From Pseudomonas sessilinigenes (GTDB lineage Bacteria > Pseudomonadota > Gammaproteobacteria > Pseudomonadales > Pseudomonadaceae): a DNA stretch of 64,000 nt. Where the stretch lies: the NCBI RefSeq assembly GCF_003850565.1, contig NZ_CP027706.1, positions 4,030,001 through 4,094,000 of the forward strand, written 5' to 3'. The notes beneath the pieces are model-generated. The model was not told the DNA's origin. It did no database searches and saw only the letters and a program-made list of their open reading frames with translations. A program made the position numbers and the translations under genes. How positions within the stretch are numbered: position 1 is the stretch's first letter; each line of letters opens with the position of its first letter. Shown one piece after another: positions 8,488-17,507 of the stretch.

Positions 8488-8583
8488 CCGCTGTCGAGCC
8501 TGCGACAAGGCCGCCAGGCCTTCAGCGATCTTGCAGCCGCCGTGGCCCTGCGGGCCATGCGCAGCCTGCGGCAGCGGCTACAC
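8483..8583. repeat. Inverted pair of REP-like sequences (REPIN-type)
   Basis: The element opens with TGTAGCCGCTGTCGAGCC and closes with the inverse, GCCTGCGGCAGCGGCTACA, with a second internal palindrome CGTGGCCCTGCGGGCCATGC. A near copy lies at 11974-12083. It fills the gap between the convergent PhnZ-like and DUF3482 genes and could serve as a two-way terminator. The TAG stop of the PhnZ-like gene is part of it. Confidence 0.75.
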
Positions 8584-8589
8584 GCAGGA

Positions 8590-9966
8590 TTACAGGTCCT
8601 GGGCCAGGATTTCGATCTGCTCCTGGCGTTCGGCCTGCTCCAGGCGCTTGCCGGGGTTGAGGGACGACCACTGCGGGTGGGCCCGGGCTTTGTCCAGGGC
8701 TTGCGGCAGCTTGCCCTCGCGCCAGCTTTTATCCTCGGGGGTGGCCAGTTGGATGCTCTCCAGCGCTGCGTGCCCGCGCAGGTCCAGGGCCTGCACCAGC
8801 TGTTTCTGACGCAGGGCCAGCAGGCGTAGCACGCTATCGTCCACGGTCAGTTCGCGCTGGCCCTTGAGCTTGCCCAGCAGGCGGTTGCCGTAGCTGCGGG
8901 CGGTTTGCAGGGCGCCGCCGGCGATGGCCCCGGCGATGGCCGCCGCGCCCAGGGTCAGGCCACCCACCAGCAGGTCCACTCCGGCCCCGGCCGCCGCGCC
9001 AGCGGCGATCCCACTCCCGACCCGGACACCCAGCAGCTTGAGGGTTTCAGGATTGAACAAGTCATCGCCCCAGCGCCCGTCCAGCAATGGCAGGTCGCTG
9101 GCGCAGGCATCCTGGGGACGGAAGGCGTACAGCTTGAGCAAGGCCTCGACGCAGCGCTGCTCGCGCTGGCGTACGTCCTGGCGCAGGGTGGCGACGGCCT
9201 GGCGCTCCTGCTCGGCGTCGCTGGCCACGCTGCGCCGGCATGCCGCGCAATCCACCAGCAGCTCGGCGATCAGCCGTGCTGCGCTGTGGCGGCGTGCCAG
9301 GCGCTGGGCCTGCTGGTCGTCGATCAACCGCTGCAGCGCCGGGCGGGCCTGTTCGAGCAGCAGCCCGAGGCTTTCGTACAAGCGCCGTTCGCCGTCTTCC
9401 GGCGGGGCCACGCTGTCAAACCGCACCAAGGCGTGCAGCCCCAGGCGGGCCAGGGCTTCGCGCCAGTCAGCTTCGCGCTGGGTGGCGCTGCTGACGAAGT
9501 TCAGCACCGGCAACAGCGGTTTGCCGCAACCGGCCAGCACTTCCAGTTCGTCGCGGTACTTGGCCAGGACCGGTTCCCGGGCATCGATCACATAGAGCCC
9601 GGCATCCGAGGCCAGCAGCTGGCGCAGGACCTTGGCTTCCTGCTCGAAGCGCTGGCGCGCCTCGCTGCCATCGAGAAAGCGTGCCAGGCGCGCCGGGCCA
9701 TCCAGGCGCTCGCCGGGCCGCTCCAAGCGTTCCAGGTAGTCCAGCAGGGCGATGGCGTCTTCCAGGCCCGGGGTGTCATAGAGCTCCAGCAGCGGCTGGC
9801 CATCCACCGACAGCCGCGCGCCTTCCACATGGCGAGTGGTGCTGGGGCGATGGGATACCTCGCCAAACTCCACATCCCGGGTCAGGGTGCGCAGCAGCGA
9901 GGTCTTGCCGACGTTGGTGTGGCCGACCACCGCCAGTGTCAGCGGCCGGGTGCGGGCATCAGTCAT
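8590..9966 (-). CDS. GTPase with DUF3482 domain
   Basis: 458 aa. The N-terminal domain is an Era/TrmE-like GTPase: G1 loop GHTNVGKTSLL (15-25), an RPSTTRHVEG switch and G3 DTPGLED. G4 is unusual (PVLNFVSS in place of NKxD). The C-terminal half is the DUF3482 region, with a short Ala/Gly-rich hydrophobic stretch (GVRVGSGIAAGAAAGAGVDL) that may insert into a membrane. ATG 9966 is chosen because it opens the G domain. It overlaps the DUF2868 gene by 8 bp, so the two are a translationally coupled pair. Cellular role unknown. Confidence 0.8.
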   Translation of the reverse strand: MTDARTRPLTLAVVGHTNVGKTSLLRTLTRDVEFGEVSHRPSTTRHVEGARLSVDGQPLLELYDTPGLEDAIALLDYLERLERPGERLDGPARLARFLDGSEARQRFEQEAKVLRQLLASDAGLYVIDAREPVLAKYRDELEVLAGCGKPLLPVLNFVSSATQREADWREALARLGLHALVRFDSVAPPEDGERRLYESLGLLLEQARPALQRLIDDQQAQRLARRHSAARLIAELLVDCAACRRSVASDAEQERQAVATLRQDVRQREQRCVEALLKLYAFRPQDACASDLPLLDGRWGDDLFNPETLKLLGVRVGSGIAAGAAAGAGVDLLVGGLTLGAAAIAGAIAGGALQTARSYGNRLLGKLKGQRELTVDDSVLRLLALRQKQLVQALDLRGHAALESIQLATPEDKSWREGKLPQALDKARAHPQWSSLNPGKRLEQAERQEQIEILAQDL

Positions 9967-11329
9967 GGCCGGTCTCCAGCCAGTTGAAGGGCGCGCAGTC
10001 GGCGAACGGCAGTTGCAGTCGCTCCAGGGCGGCGTGCCAGTCGCCCAGGCGATCAGCGTCCAGGGCCTGGCCGGCTGGGGCCTGCAGCAACCAGATGCGG
10101 GTGGCGCCGGCATTGCGGGCCAGTTCGGCGATCAACCCCAGGCTACCGCGGTCGGGGGAGCGCCGAGGGTCGCAGGCGATCAGCAGGCGGGCAGGGGGGA
10201 AGCGGCTCATCTGCTCCAGCAGGCGGTGGCGCGATTCGCGGTTGTCGAGGATCCCGGCGTCCTTGACCGCTTCGGGCAACTGCGGCGGCCAGGTGCGTTG
10301 GTCGTCCAATTCGATGGCCACCAGCAAGGCACCGCTGCTGTCCAGGCTGCTGCTGCCGCCGGCGATCTGATGCAGGTGTTCCGGCGCCAGGTCGTTGACC
10401 CCCAGGCGTTCGCTGCTGGGCATCAGGCGCTCGCGCAGCTGGGCGTAGCCGGGCAGCTTGAGGTCCAGTTGCAGGCGGGCCCGGCCGTGGACCCAGCGCC
10501 AGCGGCAAAGCAGCATCAGCACCAGGCGCGGCAGCACGCCGTAGATCACCAGCGACGCCACCAGCCACACCGCCCAGGACTGGCGCACCAGTTCGGTGTT
10601 GTAGACGTCCCGGGTACTGGCCTGGATCATTTCCACGGTCGGTACGCCGAAGCCCAGGGCCCGTGGGCCGGCACTCAGGAAGTTGGTGATCGAGACGAAG
10701 GCGTCGGCCCCCAGCAGGGTGCTCTCCCAGACGAAGTCGTAGCGATGGGTAATCAGTTGCGCCAGCAGCATGCTCATGGCGCTGAGCAGGGCCAGCAGCC
10801 ACAGGCCGTGGACCAGGGTGCCCAGGGCCCAGCGGTTGAGCTTGTGGCGTTGCAGCAGGAGCAGCAACGCCGGCGGCAACTGGGCGGCCTTGGCATCGCG
10901 CGAGCATTTTTCACTGAGCCACAGCCACAGGCGGCCCAGCCCGGAATCGTGGCCGCCGAACAGCAGCAACCCGGCCAGCCAGCCCAGCAGCAGGAGCAGG
11001 TTGATCCCCAGCAGGCTGCCCAGGGCCCAGAACACATTCACCGGCTCCCGGGTGTTGCCCAGGGCGCTGAAGGCCAGGCCGGCCCCGCTGAGGACCGCCA
11101 GCACCGCCAGGACCAGGAAGGCCAGGCGTGCCCCTTGCCACCAGTGCAGCAGCGCGCTGTCCAAGCCGTCGCGCCGGGCCAGCCACAGGGCCCGGGCCTG
11201 GATCCGGCTGGCCAGGTCGCCACCCTGTTGCCGGGCCACGCGGTTGGCTTCCTGGTCATCCAGGGGGCCGGCGTGTTCCTCGCGCAGGCGCACGGTTTCG
11301 GTCAGCCACAGTCGTTGCAGGGGAGTCAT
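9959..11329 (-). CDS. DUF2868 membrane protein
   Basis: About 456 aa. The N-terminal 60 residues are soluble, followed by several hydrophobic helices (LAFLVLAVLAVLSGAGLAF, VFWALGSLLGINLLLLLGWL, and others to about residue 290). The C-terminal part is soluble and lacks a recognised catalytic motif. It resembles the DUF2868 family, which is regularly found beside DUF3482 GTPases. ATG 11329 is preferred over GTG 11338. Its stop overlaps the GTPase start, which suggests a physical or functional partnership, perhaps GTP-driven membrane work. Function unknown. Confidence 0.75.
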   Translation of the reverse strand: MTPLQRLWLTETVRLREEHAGPLDDQEANRVARQQGGDLASRIQARALWLARRDGLDSALLHWWQGARLAFLVLAVLAVLSGAGLAFSALGNTREPVNVFWALGSLLGINLLLLLGWLAGLLLFGGHDSGLGRLWLWLSEKCSRDAKAAQLPPALLLLLQRHKLNRWALGTLVHGLWLLALLSAMSMLLAQLITHRYDFVWESTLLGADAFVSITNFLSAGPRALGFGVPTVEMIQASTRDVYNTELVRQSWAVWLVASLVIYGVLPRLVLMLLCRWRWVHGRARLQLDLKLPGYAQLRERLMPSSERLGVNDLAPEHLHQIAGGSSSLDSSGALLVAIELDDQRTWPPQLPEAVKDAGILDNRESRHRLLEQMSRFPPARLLIACDPRRSPDRGSLGLIAELARNAGATRIWLLQAPAGQALDADRLGDWHAALERLQLPFADCAPFNWLETGHD

Positions 11330-11445
11330 TGCAGTCACGCGTCATTCCATCGCTCAAGAGTGCGCTGAGCATAACTGCTGCAGCGTTGGTCGGGTTAGAT
11401 CGCCGGGATTCGCCGTGGGGCGGGAACAGATCCCCGGCCCTCTGG

Positions 11446-11451
11446 TATGCT
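11446..11451 (+). promoter_or_regulatory. Candidate -10 box of folA
   Basis: TATGCT lies eight bases before the folA ATG. Transcription from it would begin at or next to the start codon, giving a leaderless message. No good -35 hexamer is visible at 16-18 bp spacing, and no Shine-Dalgarno sequence precedes the ATG. Confidence 0.3.
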
Positions 11452-11458
11452 CGCCGGC

Positions 11459-11971
11459 ATGAAAAAATCACTCCCTCTGAGCCTGATCGCGGCACTCGCT
11501 GAAAACCGCGTGATCGGCATCGACAACAGCATGCCCTGGCACCTGCCGGGGGATTTCAAGTACTTCAAGGCCACGACCCTGGGCAAGCCGATCATCATGG
11601 GGCGCAAGACCTGGGACTCCCTTGGCCGGCCGTTGCCCGGGCGATTGAACATCGTGGTCAGTCGTCAGACCGATCTGGCGCTCGAAGGTGCCGAGGTGTA
11701 CCCGTCGCTGGAAGCTGCGGTGGCGCGTGCCGAGCAATGGGCCCTGGAACAGGGCGCCAGCGAGCTGATGCTGATTGGTGGCGCGCAGCTCTACACCCAG
11801 GGCCTGGAACAGGCGGATCGCCTGTACCTGACGCGAGTGGCCTTGAGCCCGCAAGGGGATGCGTGGTTCCCAGAGTTCGATGAACAGCGCTGGAAGCTGG
11901 TGTCCGACCTGCCCAACCCGGCGGAAGGCGACAAGCCGGCCTACAGCTTCGAAGTCTGGGAACGAGCCTGA
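11459..11971 (+). CDS. folA: Dihydrofolate reductase
   Basis: 170 aa, the usual length. The cytoplasmic enzyme reduces dihydrofolate to tetrahydrofolate with NADPH and is the target of trimethoprim. Family blocks are visible: IAALAENRVIGIDNSMPWHLPGD with the catalytic acid at the end, GKPIIMGRKTWDSLGRPLPGR for NADPH binding, and LMLIGGAQLYTQ. The start MKKSLPLSLIAAL fits Pseudomonas FolA. An in-frame ATG four codons earlier (11447) lies in the -10-like box and is less likely. A REP-like pair follows at once, between this gene and the convergent cystine transporter. Confidence 0.95.
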   Translation: MKKSLPLSLIAALAENRVIGIDNSMPWHLPGDFKYFKATTLGKPIIMGRKTWDSLGRPLPGRLNIVVSRQTDLALEGAEVYPSLEAAVARAEQWALEQGASELMLIGGAQLYTQGLEQADRLYLTRVALSPQGDAWFPEFDEQRWKLVSDLPNPAEGDKPAYSFEVWERA

Positions 11972-11973
11972 GT

Positions 11974-12083
11974 TGTAGCCGCTGCCGAGCCTGCGAGGCC
12001 GCGTAAAGGTCCGCAGGACCTTCAGCGATTTCGATGTCCCCGTGGCCCTGCGGGCCATGCGCAGCCTGCGGCAGCGGCCACAC
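11974..12083. repeat. Inverted pair of REP-like sequences (second copy)
   Basis: It shares both ends and the inner CGTGGCCCTGCGGGCCATGC core with the copy at 8483-8583. The left arm begins TGTAGCCGCTGCCGAGCCTG and the right arm ends CTGCGGCAGCGGCCACA. It fills the gap between convergent folA and the cystine transporter and is a likely transcription end point for both. Confidence 0.75.
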
Positions 12084-12090
12084 GGAGCCG

Positions 12091-13482
12091 TCAGGCGTGG
12101 GCCAGGTCTTCGTGCTCGTCGGCGTCCAGCAGGGCCTTGTCGGTCTGTCCCATCGCCTGGCTGGTGATGGCGCCGGCGGTCATCGAGCCGCTGACGTTCA
12201 GCGCGGTACGTCCCATGTCGATCAGCGGCTCCACCGAGATCAGCAGGGCCACCAGGGATACCGGCAGGCCCATGGCCGGCAGTACGATCAGCGCGGCGAA
12301 GGTCGCGCCGCCGCCGACGCCGGCCACACCGGCCGAACTCAAGGTCACGATGGCCACCAGGGTGGCGATCCACAGCGGGTCCAGCGGGTTGATGCCTACA
12401 GTCGGGGCGACCATCACCGCCAGCATGGCCGGATACAGGCCGGCGCAGCCGTTCTGGCCGATGGTGGCGCCGAACGAAGCAGCGAAGCTGGCGATGGACT
12501 GCGGGATGCCCAGGCGCCGGGTCTGCGCCTCGATGCTCAGGGGAATGCTCGCGGCGCTGGAGCGGCTGGTGAAGGCGAAGGTCAGCACCGGCCAGACCTT
12601 GCGGAAGAAGCGTAGCGGGTTGATCCCGGCCAGGGCGACCAGCAGGCCGTGGACCACGAACATCAGGCCCAGGCCGATATACGACACCACCACGAAGCTG
12701 CCCAGCTTGATGATGTCCTGCAGGTTGGAGCCCGCCACCACCTTGGTCATCAAGGCCAGCACGCCGTAGGGCGTGAGCTTCATCACCAGGCGCACCAGGC
12801 GCATCACCCAGGCTTGCAGGGTGTCGATGGCATTGAGCACCTTCTGGCCTTTATCAGCGTCGTCCTTGAACAGTTGCAGTGCTGCAACGCCCAGGAACGC
12901 CGCGAAGATCACCACGCTGATGATCGAGGTCGGCTTGGCCCGGGCCAGGTCGGCGAAGGGGTTCTGCGGGATGAACGACAGCAGCAATTGCGGCACGTTG
13001 AGGTCGGCGACCTTGCCGGCGTAGTCGCTCTGGATCACTTGCAGGCGAGCCAGTTCCTGGGTGCCGGCCACCAGCCCTTCGGCGCTCAGGCCGAACAGGT
13101 TGGTCAGGCCGATGCCGATCAGGGCCGCGATGGCCGTGGTGAACAGCAGGGTGCCGATGGTCAGGAAGCTGATCTTGCCCAGGGACGAGGCATTGTGCAG
13201 GCGGGCCACGGCGCTGAGGATCGAGGCGAACACCAGCGGGATCACGATCATTTGCAGCAATTGCACGTAGCCGTTGCCCACCAGGTCGAACCAGCCGATG
13301 GAGGCCTTGAGGACCGGGTTGCCGGCACCGTAGATGCTGTGCAGGGCGATACCGAACACCACGCCCAGCACCAGTGCCAGCAGGACCTTCTTGGCCAGGC
13401 TCCAGGTGGTGTGGCGGGTTTGTGCCAGGCCCAGCAGCAGGGCCAGGAACACCAGCAGGTTGAGGATCAGCGGCAGATTCAT
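12091..13482 (-). CDS. tcyP: L-cystine/dicarboxylate cation symporter, TcyP/YdjN-like
   Basis: 463 aa with about nine transmembrane helices of the DAACS (GltP-like) family. Conserved blocks include [17 protein letters not shown], the serine-rich [15 protein letters not shown] hairpin and a [20 protein letters not shown] stretch. The overall sequence fits the TcyP/YdjN cystine branch better than GltP or DctA. ATG 13482 is preceded by a good GGAG, while the longer start at 13500 is not. The upstream AT-rich block at 13541-13580 could hold a sulfur-starvation promoter, which is inferred. Confidence 0.8.
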   Translation of the reverse strand: MNLPLILNLLVFLALLLGLAQTRHTTWSLAKKVLLALVLGVVFGIALHSIYGAGNPVLKASIGWFDLVGNGYVQLLQMIVIPLVFASILSAVARLHNASSLGKISFLTIGTLLFTTAIAALIGIGLTNLFGLSAEGLVAGTQELARLQVIQSDYAGKVADLNVPQLLLSFIPQNPFADLARAKPTSIISVVIFAAFLGVAALQLFKDDADKGQKVLNAIDTLQAWVMRLVRLVMKLTPYGVLALMTKVVAGSNLQDIIKLGSFVVVSYIGLGLMFVVHGLLVALAGINPLRFFRKVWPVLTFAFTSRSSAASIPLSIEAQTRRLGIPQSIASFAASFGATIGQNGCAGLYPAMLAVMVAPTVGINPLDPLWIATLVAIVTLSSAGVAGVGGGATFAALIVLPAMGLPVSLVALLISVEPLIDMGRTALNVSGSMTAGAITSQAMGQTDKALLDADEHEDLAHA

Positions 13483-13540
13483 TGGGGCTCCGGTAAACAT
13501 GTGCCAATCGCGGCTCGGGGCGATTGCGAACCGGCAAGCC

Positions 13541-13580
13541 TAACAGCTTGAAATCTATTGAATTAATAACGATATCGCAT
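13541..13580. promoter_or_regulatory. AT-rich divergent promoter region
   Basis: A strikingly AT-rich block in GC-rich surroundings lies between divergent tcyP and the phosphatase gene. On the plus strand TTGAAA (13548-13553) and GATATC (13571-13576) are 17 bp apart. Either gene could be served. CysB-type activation of tcyP would be typical but cannot be proved from sequence. Confidence 0.3.
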
Positions 13581-13722
13581 GTCGACCGTCGTTTTTGGAA
13601 TAAGCCGGTGACGCTATAGCACATGGGGTTGGCGCTCATGGGACACGAAAAGTCGCGCACAGACGAGAACTGTCACAAGGATTTGTTAGCGTCGATGACT
13701 TTCACCCAGGGAGAAATCGCCG

Positions 13723-14778
13723 ATGAAATTCGCACCCAAACTGCTCGCCGCCGCCCTTTGCCTGGGCCTCGCCGGCCAGGTTTTCGCCACCGAGTTGAAA
13801 CACTGGCCGCAAGAACAGGCCAAGCAGTTGGAGGCGATGATCGCAGCCAACGCCAACAAGGGTAACTACGCGGTGTTCGACATGGACAACACCAGTTACC
13901 GCTACGACCTGGAAGAGTCCTTGCTGCCCTACCTGGAAAACAAGGGCCTGATCACCCGCGACACCCTCGACCCGTCGCTGAAGCTGATCCCGTTCAAGGA
14001 CACCGCCGAGCACAAGGAGAGCCTGTTCAGCTACTACTACCGGCTCTGCGAGATCGACGACATGGTCTGCTACCCCTGGGTCGCCCAGGTATTTGCAGGT
14101 TTCACCCTCAAGGAACTCAAGGGCCATGTGGACGAATTGATGGCCTCCGGCAAGCCGGTATCGAGCACCTACTACGACGGCGATGTGGTCAAGACCATCG
14201 AGGTCAACCCGCCCAAGGTCTTCACTGGCCAGGCCGAGCTGTACAACAAGCTGATGGAGAACGGCATCGAGGTCTACGTGATGACCGCCGCTTCCGAGGA
14301 GCTGGTGCGCATGGTCGCCGCGGACCCCAAGTACGGCTACAACGTCAAGCCGCAGAACGTCATCGGCGTCACTACCCTGCTCAAGGACCGCAAGACCGGC
14401 GCCCTGACCACCGCCCGCAAGCAGATCGCCGAGGGCAAGTATGACGAGAAGGCCAACCTGGGCCTGGAGCTGACGCCCTACCTGTGGACTCCGGCTACCT
14501 GGATGGCCGGCAAGCACGCGGCGATCATGACCTACATCGATGAATGGAAGAAGCCGGTGCTGGTAGGCGGCGATACCCCCACCAGCGATGGCTACATGCT
14601 GTTCCACGATGTGGACGTGGCCAAGGGCGGCATCCACCTGTGGGTCAATCGCAAGGACAAGTACATGACCCAGCTCAACGGCATGATCGCCAAGCATGCC
14701 GCGGCCCAGGCCAAGGAAGGGCTGGCGGTGACTGCCGACAAGAACTGGGTAATCGTCAAGCCCGAAGATATCCAGTAA
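13723..14778 (+). CDS. pchP: Phosphorylcholine phosphatase, HAD superfamily
   Basis: 351 aa, periplasmic. The signal peptide MKFAPKLLAAALCLGLAGQV ends at about residue 22. HAD motif I is D53-M-D-N-T, motif II is the TAAS block, and the C-terminal GGDTPTSDGYM binds Mg2+. This fits the phosphorylcholine phosphatase PchP of Pseudomonas, which releases choline from phosphorylcholine. The length agrees. The ribosome site AGGGAGAAA precedes the ATG. An intrinsic terminator follows, so it is probably a single-gene unit. Confidence 0.85.
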   Translation: MKFAPKLLAAALCLGLAGQVFATELKHWPQEQAKQLEAMIAANANKGNYAVFDMDNTSYRYDLEESLLPYLENKGLITRDTLDPSLKLIPFKDTAEHKESLFSYYYRLCEIDDMVCYPWVAQVFAGFTLKELKGHVDELMASGKPVSSTYYDGDVVKTIEVNPPKVFTGQAELYNKLMENGIEVYVMTAASEELVRMVAADPKYGYNVKPQNVIGVTTLLKDRKTGALTTARKQIAEGKYDEKANLGLELTPYLWTPATWMAGKHAAIMTYIDEWKKPVLVGGDTPTSDGYMLFHDVDVAKGGIHLWVNRKDKYMTQLNGMIAKHAAAQAKEGLAVTADKNWVIVKPEDIQ

Positions 14779-14786
14779 GGCGCTGT

Positions 14787-14820
14787 GCGCCGGGGAGAAA
14801 GGTTTTCACCGGCGCTTTCT
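14787..14820 (+). terminator. Intrinsic terminator after the phosphatase gene
   Basis: GCGCCGG (14787-14793) pairs with CCGGCGC (14809-14815) across a 15-base loop and is followed by TTTCT. It lies eight bases after the stop. Confidence 0.6.
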
Positions 14821-14881
14821 CCCGCGGCCCATCCGCACTGCCGCCAGGGCCGCAGAGCCCTGGAAGGGCGAGTGTTTCAAC

Positions 14882-14911
14882 TTGTGACAGGCAAAGCCCC
14901 TCTGCCATAAT
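14882..14911 (+). promoter_or_regulatory. Candidate sigma-70 promoter of the MBOAT operon
   Basis: TTGTGA (14882-14887) and CATAAT (14906-14911) are 18 bp apart. They lie about 60 bp before the MBOAT start and beyond the preceding terminator. Confidence 0.45.
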
Positions 14912-14973
14912 CGCGCCCGTTTATACTCTCCCGCCTGCTCTCCCTGTGCCGGGTTCGCCCCCGTCTGCACGTA

Positions 14974-16386
14974 ATGGACTACGTTGTGAGCTATCTCTCG
15001 ATCGAATTCGGCCTCTGCTTCATCCTGTTCTTCATGCTGTACTGGAGCCTGGGCTTCAGTCTGCGCTTGCAGAACGTCCTGCTGCTGGCCGCCAGCTACG
15101 CCATCCTGGCCAGCTTCAGCCTGAACTTCCTCTATATCCTGCTGGGCTATACCGCCCTGGTGTACCTGCTGGGCCTGCTCAGCCAGCGTTACCCTGGACG
15201 CGGCTGGGTCAACGGATTGATGTTGTTGCTGGTGCTGGGAGCCTTCTACCTGTTCAAGTACCAGGATTTCTTCACCAGTAGCGTGCAGGGCGTTTTCGCC
15301 CAGTTCGGCGTGGAAGTATCCCTGCCGTTGCTGGAGGTGCTGCTGCCCGTGGGGTTGTCGTTCTATGCCTTCCACTCGGTCAGCTACCTGGTGTCGATCA
15401 ACCGGCGCGAGCTGACGCCTGGCTCGCCCTTCGACCTGGCGCTGTACCTGGCCTTTTTCCCCAGCCTGGTAGCCGGCCCGGTCAATCGGGCGGTGCCAAT
15501 GCTGGGGCAGATCAATCCGCCACAGCTGCGCCAGGTGCTGGAGCCGCAACGGGCGCTGGGCCTGATCGCGGTGGCGGTGGTCAAGCTGTTCTTCCTCAGC
15601 TCGTGGTTGGCCAACGAATGGGTCGACCCGGTATTCGAAAGCCCCGTGGCCTATTCCGCCGAGCAGATCCTGCGGGCGGTCTATGGTTACTCGTTCCTGA
15701 TCTATTTCAACTTCAGCGGCTATACCGACCTGGTGACCGGTATCGCCCTGCTGCTGGGGTTCCGCCTGCCTGAGAACTTCAACTACCCCTATGCGGCGCG
15801 CAACCTCAAGGAATTCTGGGGGCGTTGGCACATCAGTCTGTCGACCTTCATCCGCGACTATGTGTACATCCCGCTGGGAGGCAACCGTGGCCCGGTCTGG
15901 CGCGGCAACCTGAACATGCTGCTGGCCATGCTGATCTCCGGCCTGTGGCATGGCGCCAGTGCCAACTTCATTATCTGGGGGGCACTGCATGGCGTCGGCC
16001 TGGCGCTGTACAAACTGTGCAGCCCATTGCTGGCGCGGGGCCCGGCCTGGGTCCGGTCCGACCTGCTGGCTCGCCTGCTGACCTTCCACTATGTGGCGCT
16101 GGCCTGGATCTTCTTCCGCTGCGCGACCCTGCCCGATGCCCTGGACATGCTTGGTGGCCTGGGCGGCCTGTCCCTGGCGGGGTTGGCCGGCAGTGCCTTG
16201 TCGCTGGTGGGCTGCCTGCTGTTCGTGGCCTTCTACCCGCGGATCGTAGCGCTGCTGCGCCGCCTGTTCGATGCGGCCACCCGCTTGCCATGGCTGCTGT
16301 ATCCAGTGCCGTTGGGGCTGTTTATCTGCGTGGTCATTTTCGCCTCACCGTCGGGCGTGCCGGGGTTCATCTATGCCAGTTTCTAA
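14974..16386 (+). CDS. MBOAT membrane O-acyltransferase, AlgI/DltB-like
   Basis: 470 aa with about eleven membrane segments. MBOAT proteins move an acyl group, usually acetyl, across the inner membrane for transfer to an extracytoplasmic polymer. The family core is present: LKEFWGRWHISLSTFIRDYV, YIPLGG, and SGLWHGASANFIIWGALHG with the catalytic His in SGLWHG. It overlaps the next gene by 14 bp, and together with the two following SGNH proteins forms a three-gene unit. No alginate, cellulose or glycosyltransferase gene is nearby, so the acceptor polymer is unknown. Peptidoglycan, LPS or an exopolysaccharide are all possible. Confidence 0.85.
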   Translation: MDYVVSYLSIEFGLCFILFFMLYWSLGFSLRLQNVLLLAASYAILASFSLNFLYILLGYTALVYLLGLLSQRYPGRGWVNGLMLLLVLGAFYLFKYQDFFTSSVQGVFAQFGVEVSLPLLEVLLPVGLSFYAFHSVSYLVSINRRELTPGSPFDLALYLAFFPSLVAGPVNRAVPMLGQINPPQLRQVLEPQRALGLIAVAVVKLFFLSSWLANEWVDPVFESPVAYSAEQILRAVYGYSFLIYFNFSGYTDLVTGIALLLGFRLPENFNYPYAARNLKEFWGRWHISLSTFIRDYVYIPLGGNRGPVWRGNLNMLLAMLISGLWHGASANFIIWGALHGVGLALYKLCSPLLARGPAWVRSDLLARLLTFHYVALAWIFFRCATLPDALDMLGGLGGLSLAGLAGSALSLVGCLLFVAFYPRIVALLRRLFDAATRLPWLLYPVPLGLFICVVIFASPSGVPGFIYASF

Positions 16387-17506
16387 CCGTTCGTCCCTGT
16401 CGAAAGGCTTTGGCAGTGCGGCCAAGGTGCTCTATGCCCTGGTGGTGACCAGCGTGCTGCTGGTGTGGTTCAACCAGCAGTCGATCCGTCTCTACTGCCA
16501 GCAGAAATACCATGAAGCCTGTGAGATTCCAGGCTTGTCACAGAATCCGCAGTGGCGCTTTGGCGCGCAGCTCAACCAGGCCCTGGAAAACGCCCGGGTG
16601 GCCTTCGTCGACAGTTTTGCCGTGCAGGGCGAGGTGAACCTGGTAGCCCAGGCCCAGGCCGCTGTGGAGGTAGAGCCTGAGCCAGTCGCGCCAGTCGTCA
16701 CGCCGCCTGCTCCGGCGCACCAGGCTCCGGTGGCCAGCGCTCACCCGAGTCCGCCGCAACTGGCCGTCGCGGCTGCGCAGCCGGTGGTCGCGGCGCCTGC
16801 GGCCAGGCATATGGCCGAGCCCGGGCAACCGGTGACGGCGCCGCTAATGGCCAGCCTCGGCAGCGGCGACGAAGTGTTCTTCGTCGGGGACTCGTTGATG
16901 CAAGGCGTGGCGCCCCACATGGCCAACACCTTGCGCAAGCGCTACAACGTCAAGAGCCTGAACCTGAGCAAGCAGAGTACCGGCCTTGCCTACCCGAGCT
17001 TCTTCAACTGGCCCAAGACCGTCGAGAACACCCTGGCCGGCAATCCCAATATCCGCCTGATGGTGATTTTCCTGGGGCCCAACGATCCCTGGGACATGCC
17101 TGTGGTCAAGGGCAAGCCATTCCTGCGTTTCAAGACGCCGGACTGGGAACAGACCTATCGCCAGCGCATCGATTCGATCCTCGACACCGCCCAGGCGCAT
17201 AATGTGCAGGTGATTTGGGTCGGCCCGCCGAACATGGAGAAAGCCAAGCTGTCTACGGCAATGGCTTACCTGAGCGATCTGTACAAGAGCCAGATCGAGC
17301 AGTACCACCAGCACTTCGTTTCGGCCAACGAGATTCTCGGCTACCGCAACGACGAGTTTTCCTACTACCGCACCACCGCCGATGGCCAGAAGGTCAAGAC
17401 CCGGGTCGATGACGGTATTCACTTCACACCCACTGGGCAGAAGCTGATCGCTGAGCGTGTGATCTCGATGATCAATTTTCCCAGTCAACAATTAACGGAG
17501 CATTGA
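16373..17506 (+). CDS. Membrane-anchored SGNH/DUF459-type protein
   Basis: 377 aa. One N-terminal membrane helix (about 19-33) is followed by a Pro/Ala-rich linker (about residues 85-155) and an SGNH domain in the periplasm. Catalytic-type motifs are GDSLMQGVAP (block I, Ser), LGPNDPWDM (block III, Asn) and DGIHFTPTG (Asp-His dyad). The DUF459/GDSL fold fits. Such proteins next to an MBOAT usually act as the periplasmic transferase or esterase. ATG 16373 overlaps the MBOAT stop, which points to coupling. Confidence 0.75.
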   Translation: MPVSNRSSLSKGFGSAAKVLYALVVTSVLLVWFNQQSIRLYCQQKYHEACEIPGLSQNPQWRFGAQLNQALENARVAFVDSFAVQGEVNLVAQAQAAVEVEPEPVAPVVTPPAPAHQAPVASAHPSPPQLAVAAAQPVVAAPAARHMAEPGQPVTAPLMASLGSGDEVFFVGDSLMQGVAPHMANTLRKRYNVKSLNLSKQSTGLAYPSFFNWPKTVENTLAGNPNIRLMVIFLGPNDPWDMPVVKGKPFLRFKTPDWEQTYRQRIDSILDTAQAHNVQVIWVGPPNMEKAKLSTAMAYLSDLYKSQIEQYHQHFVSANEILGYRNDEFSYYRTTADGQKVKTRVDDGIHFTPTGQKLIAERVISMINFPSQQLTEH

Positions 17507-17507
17507 T

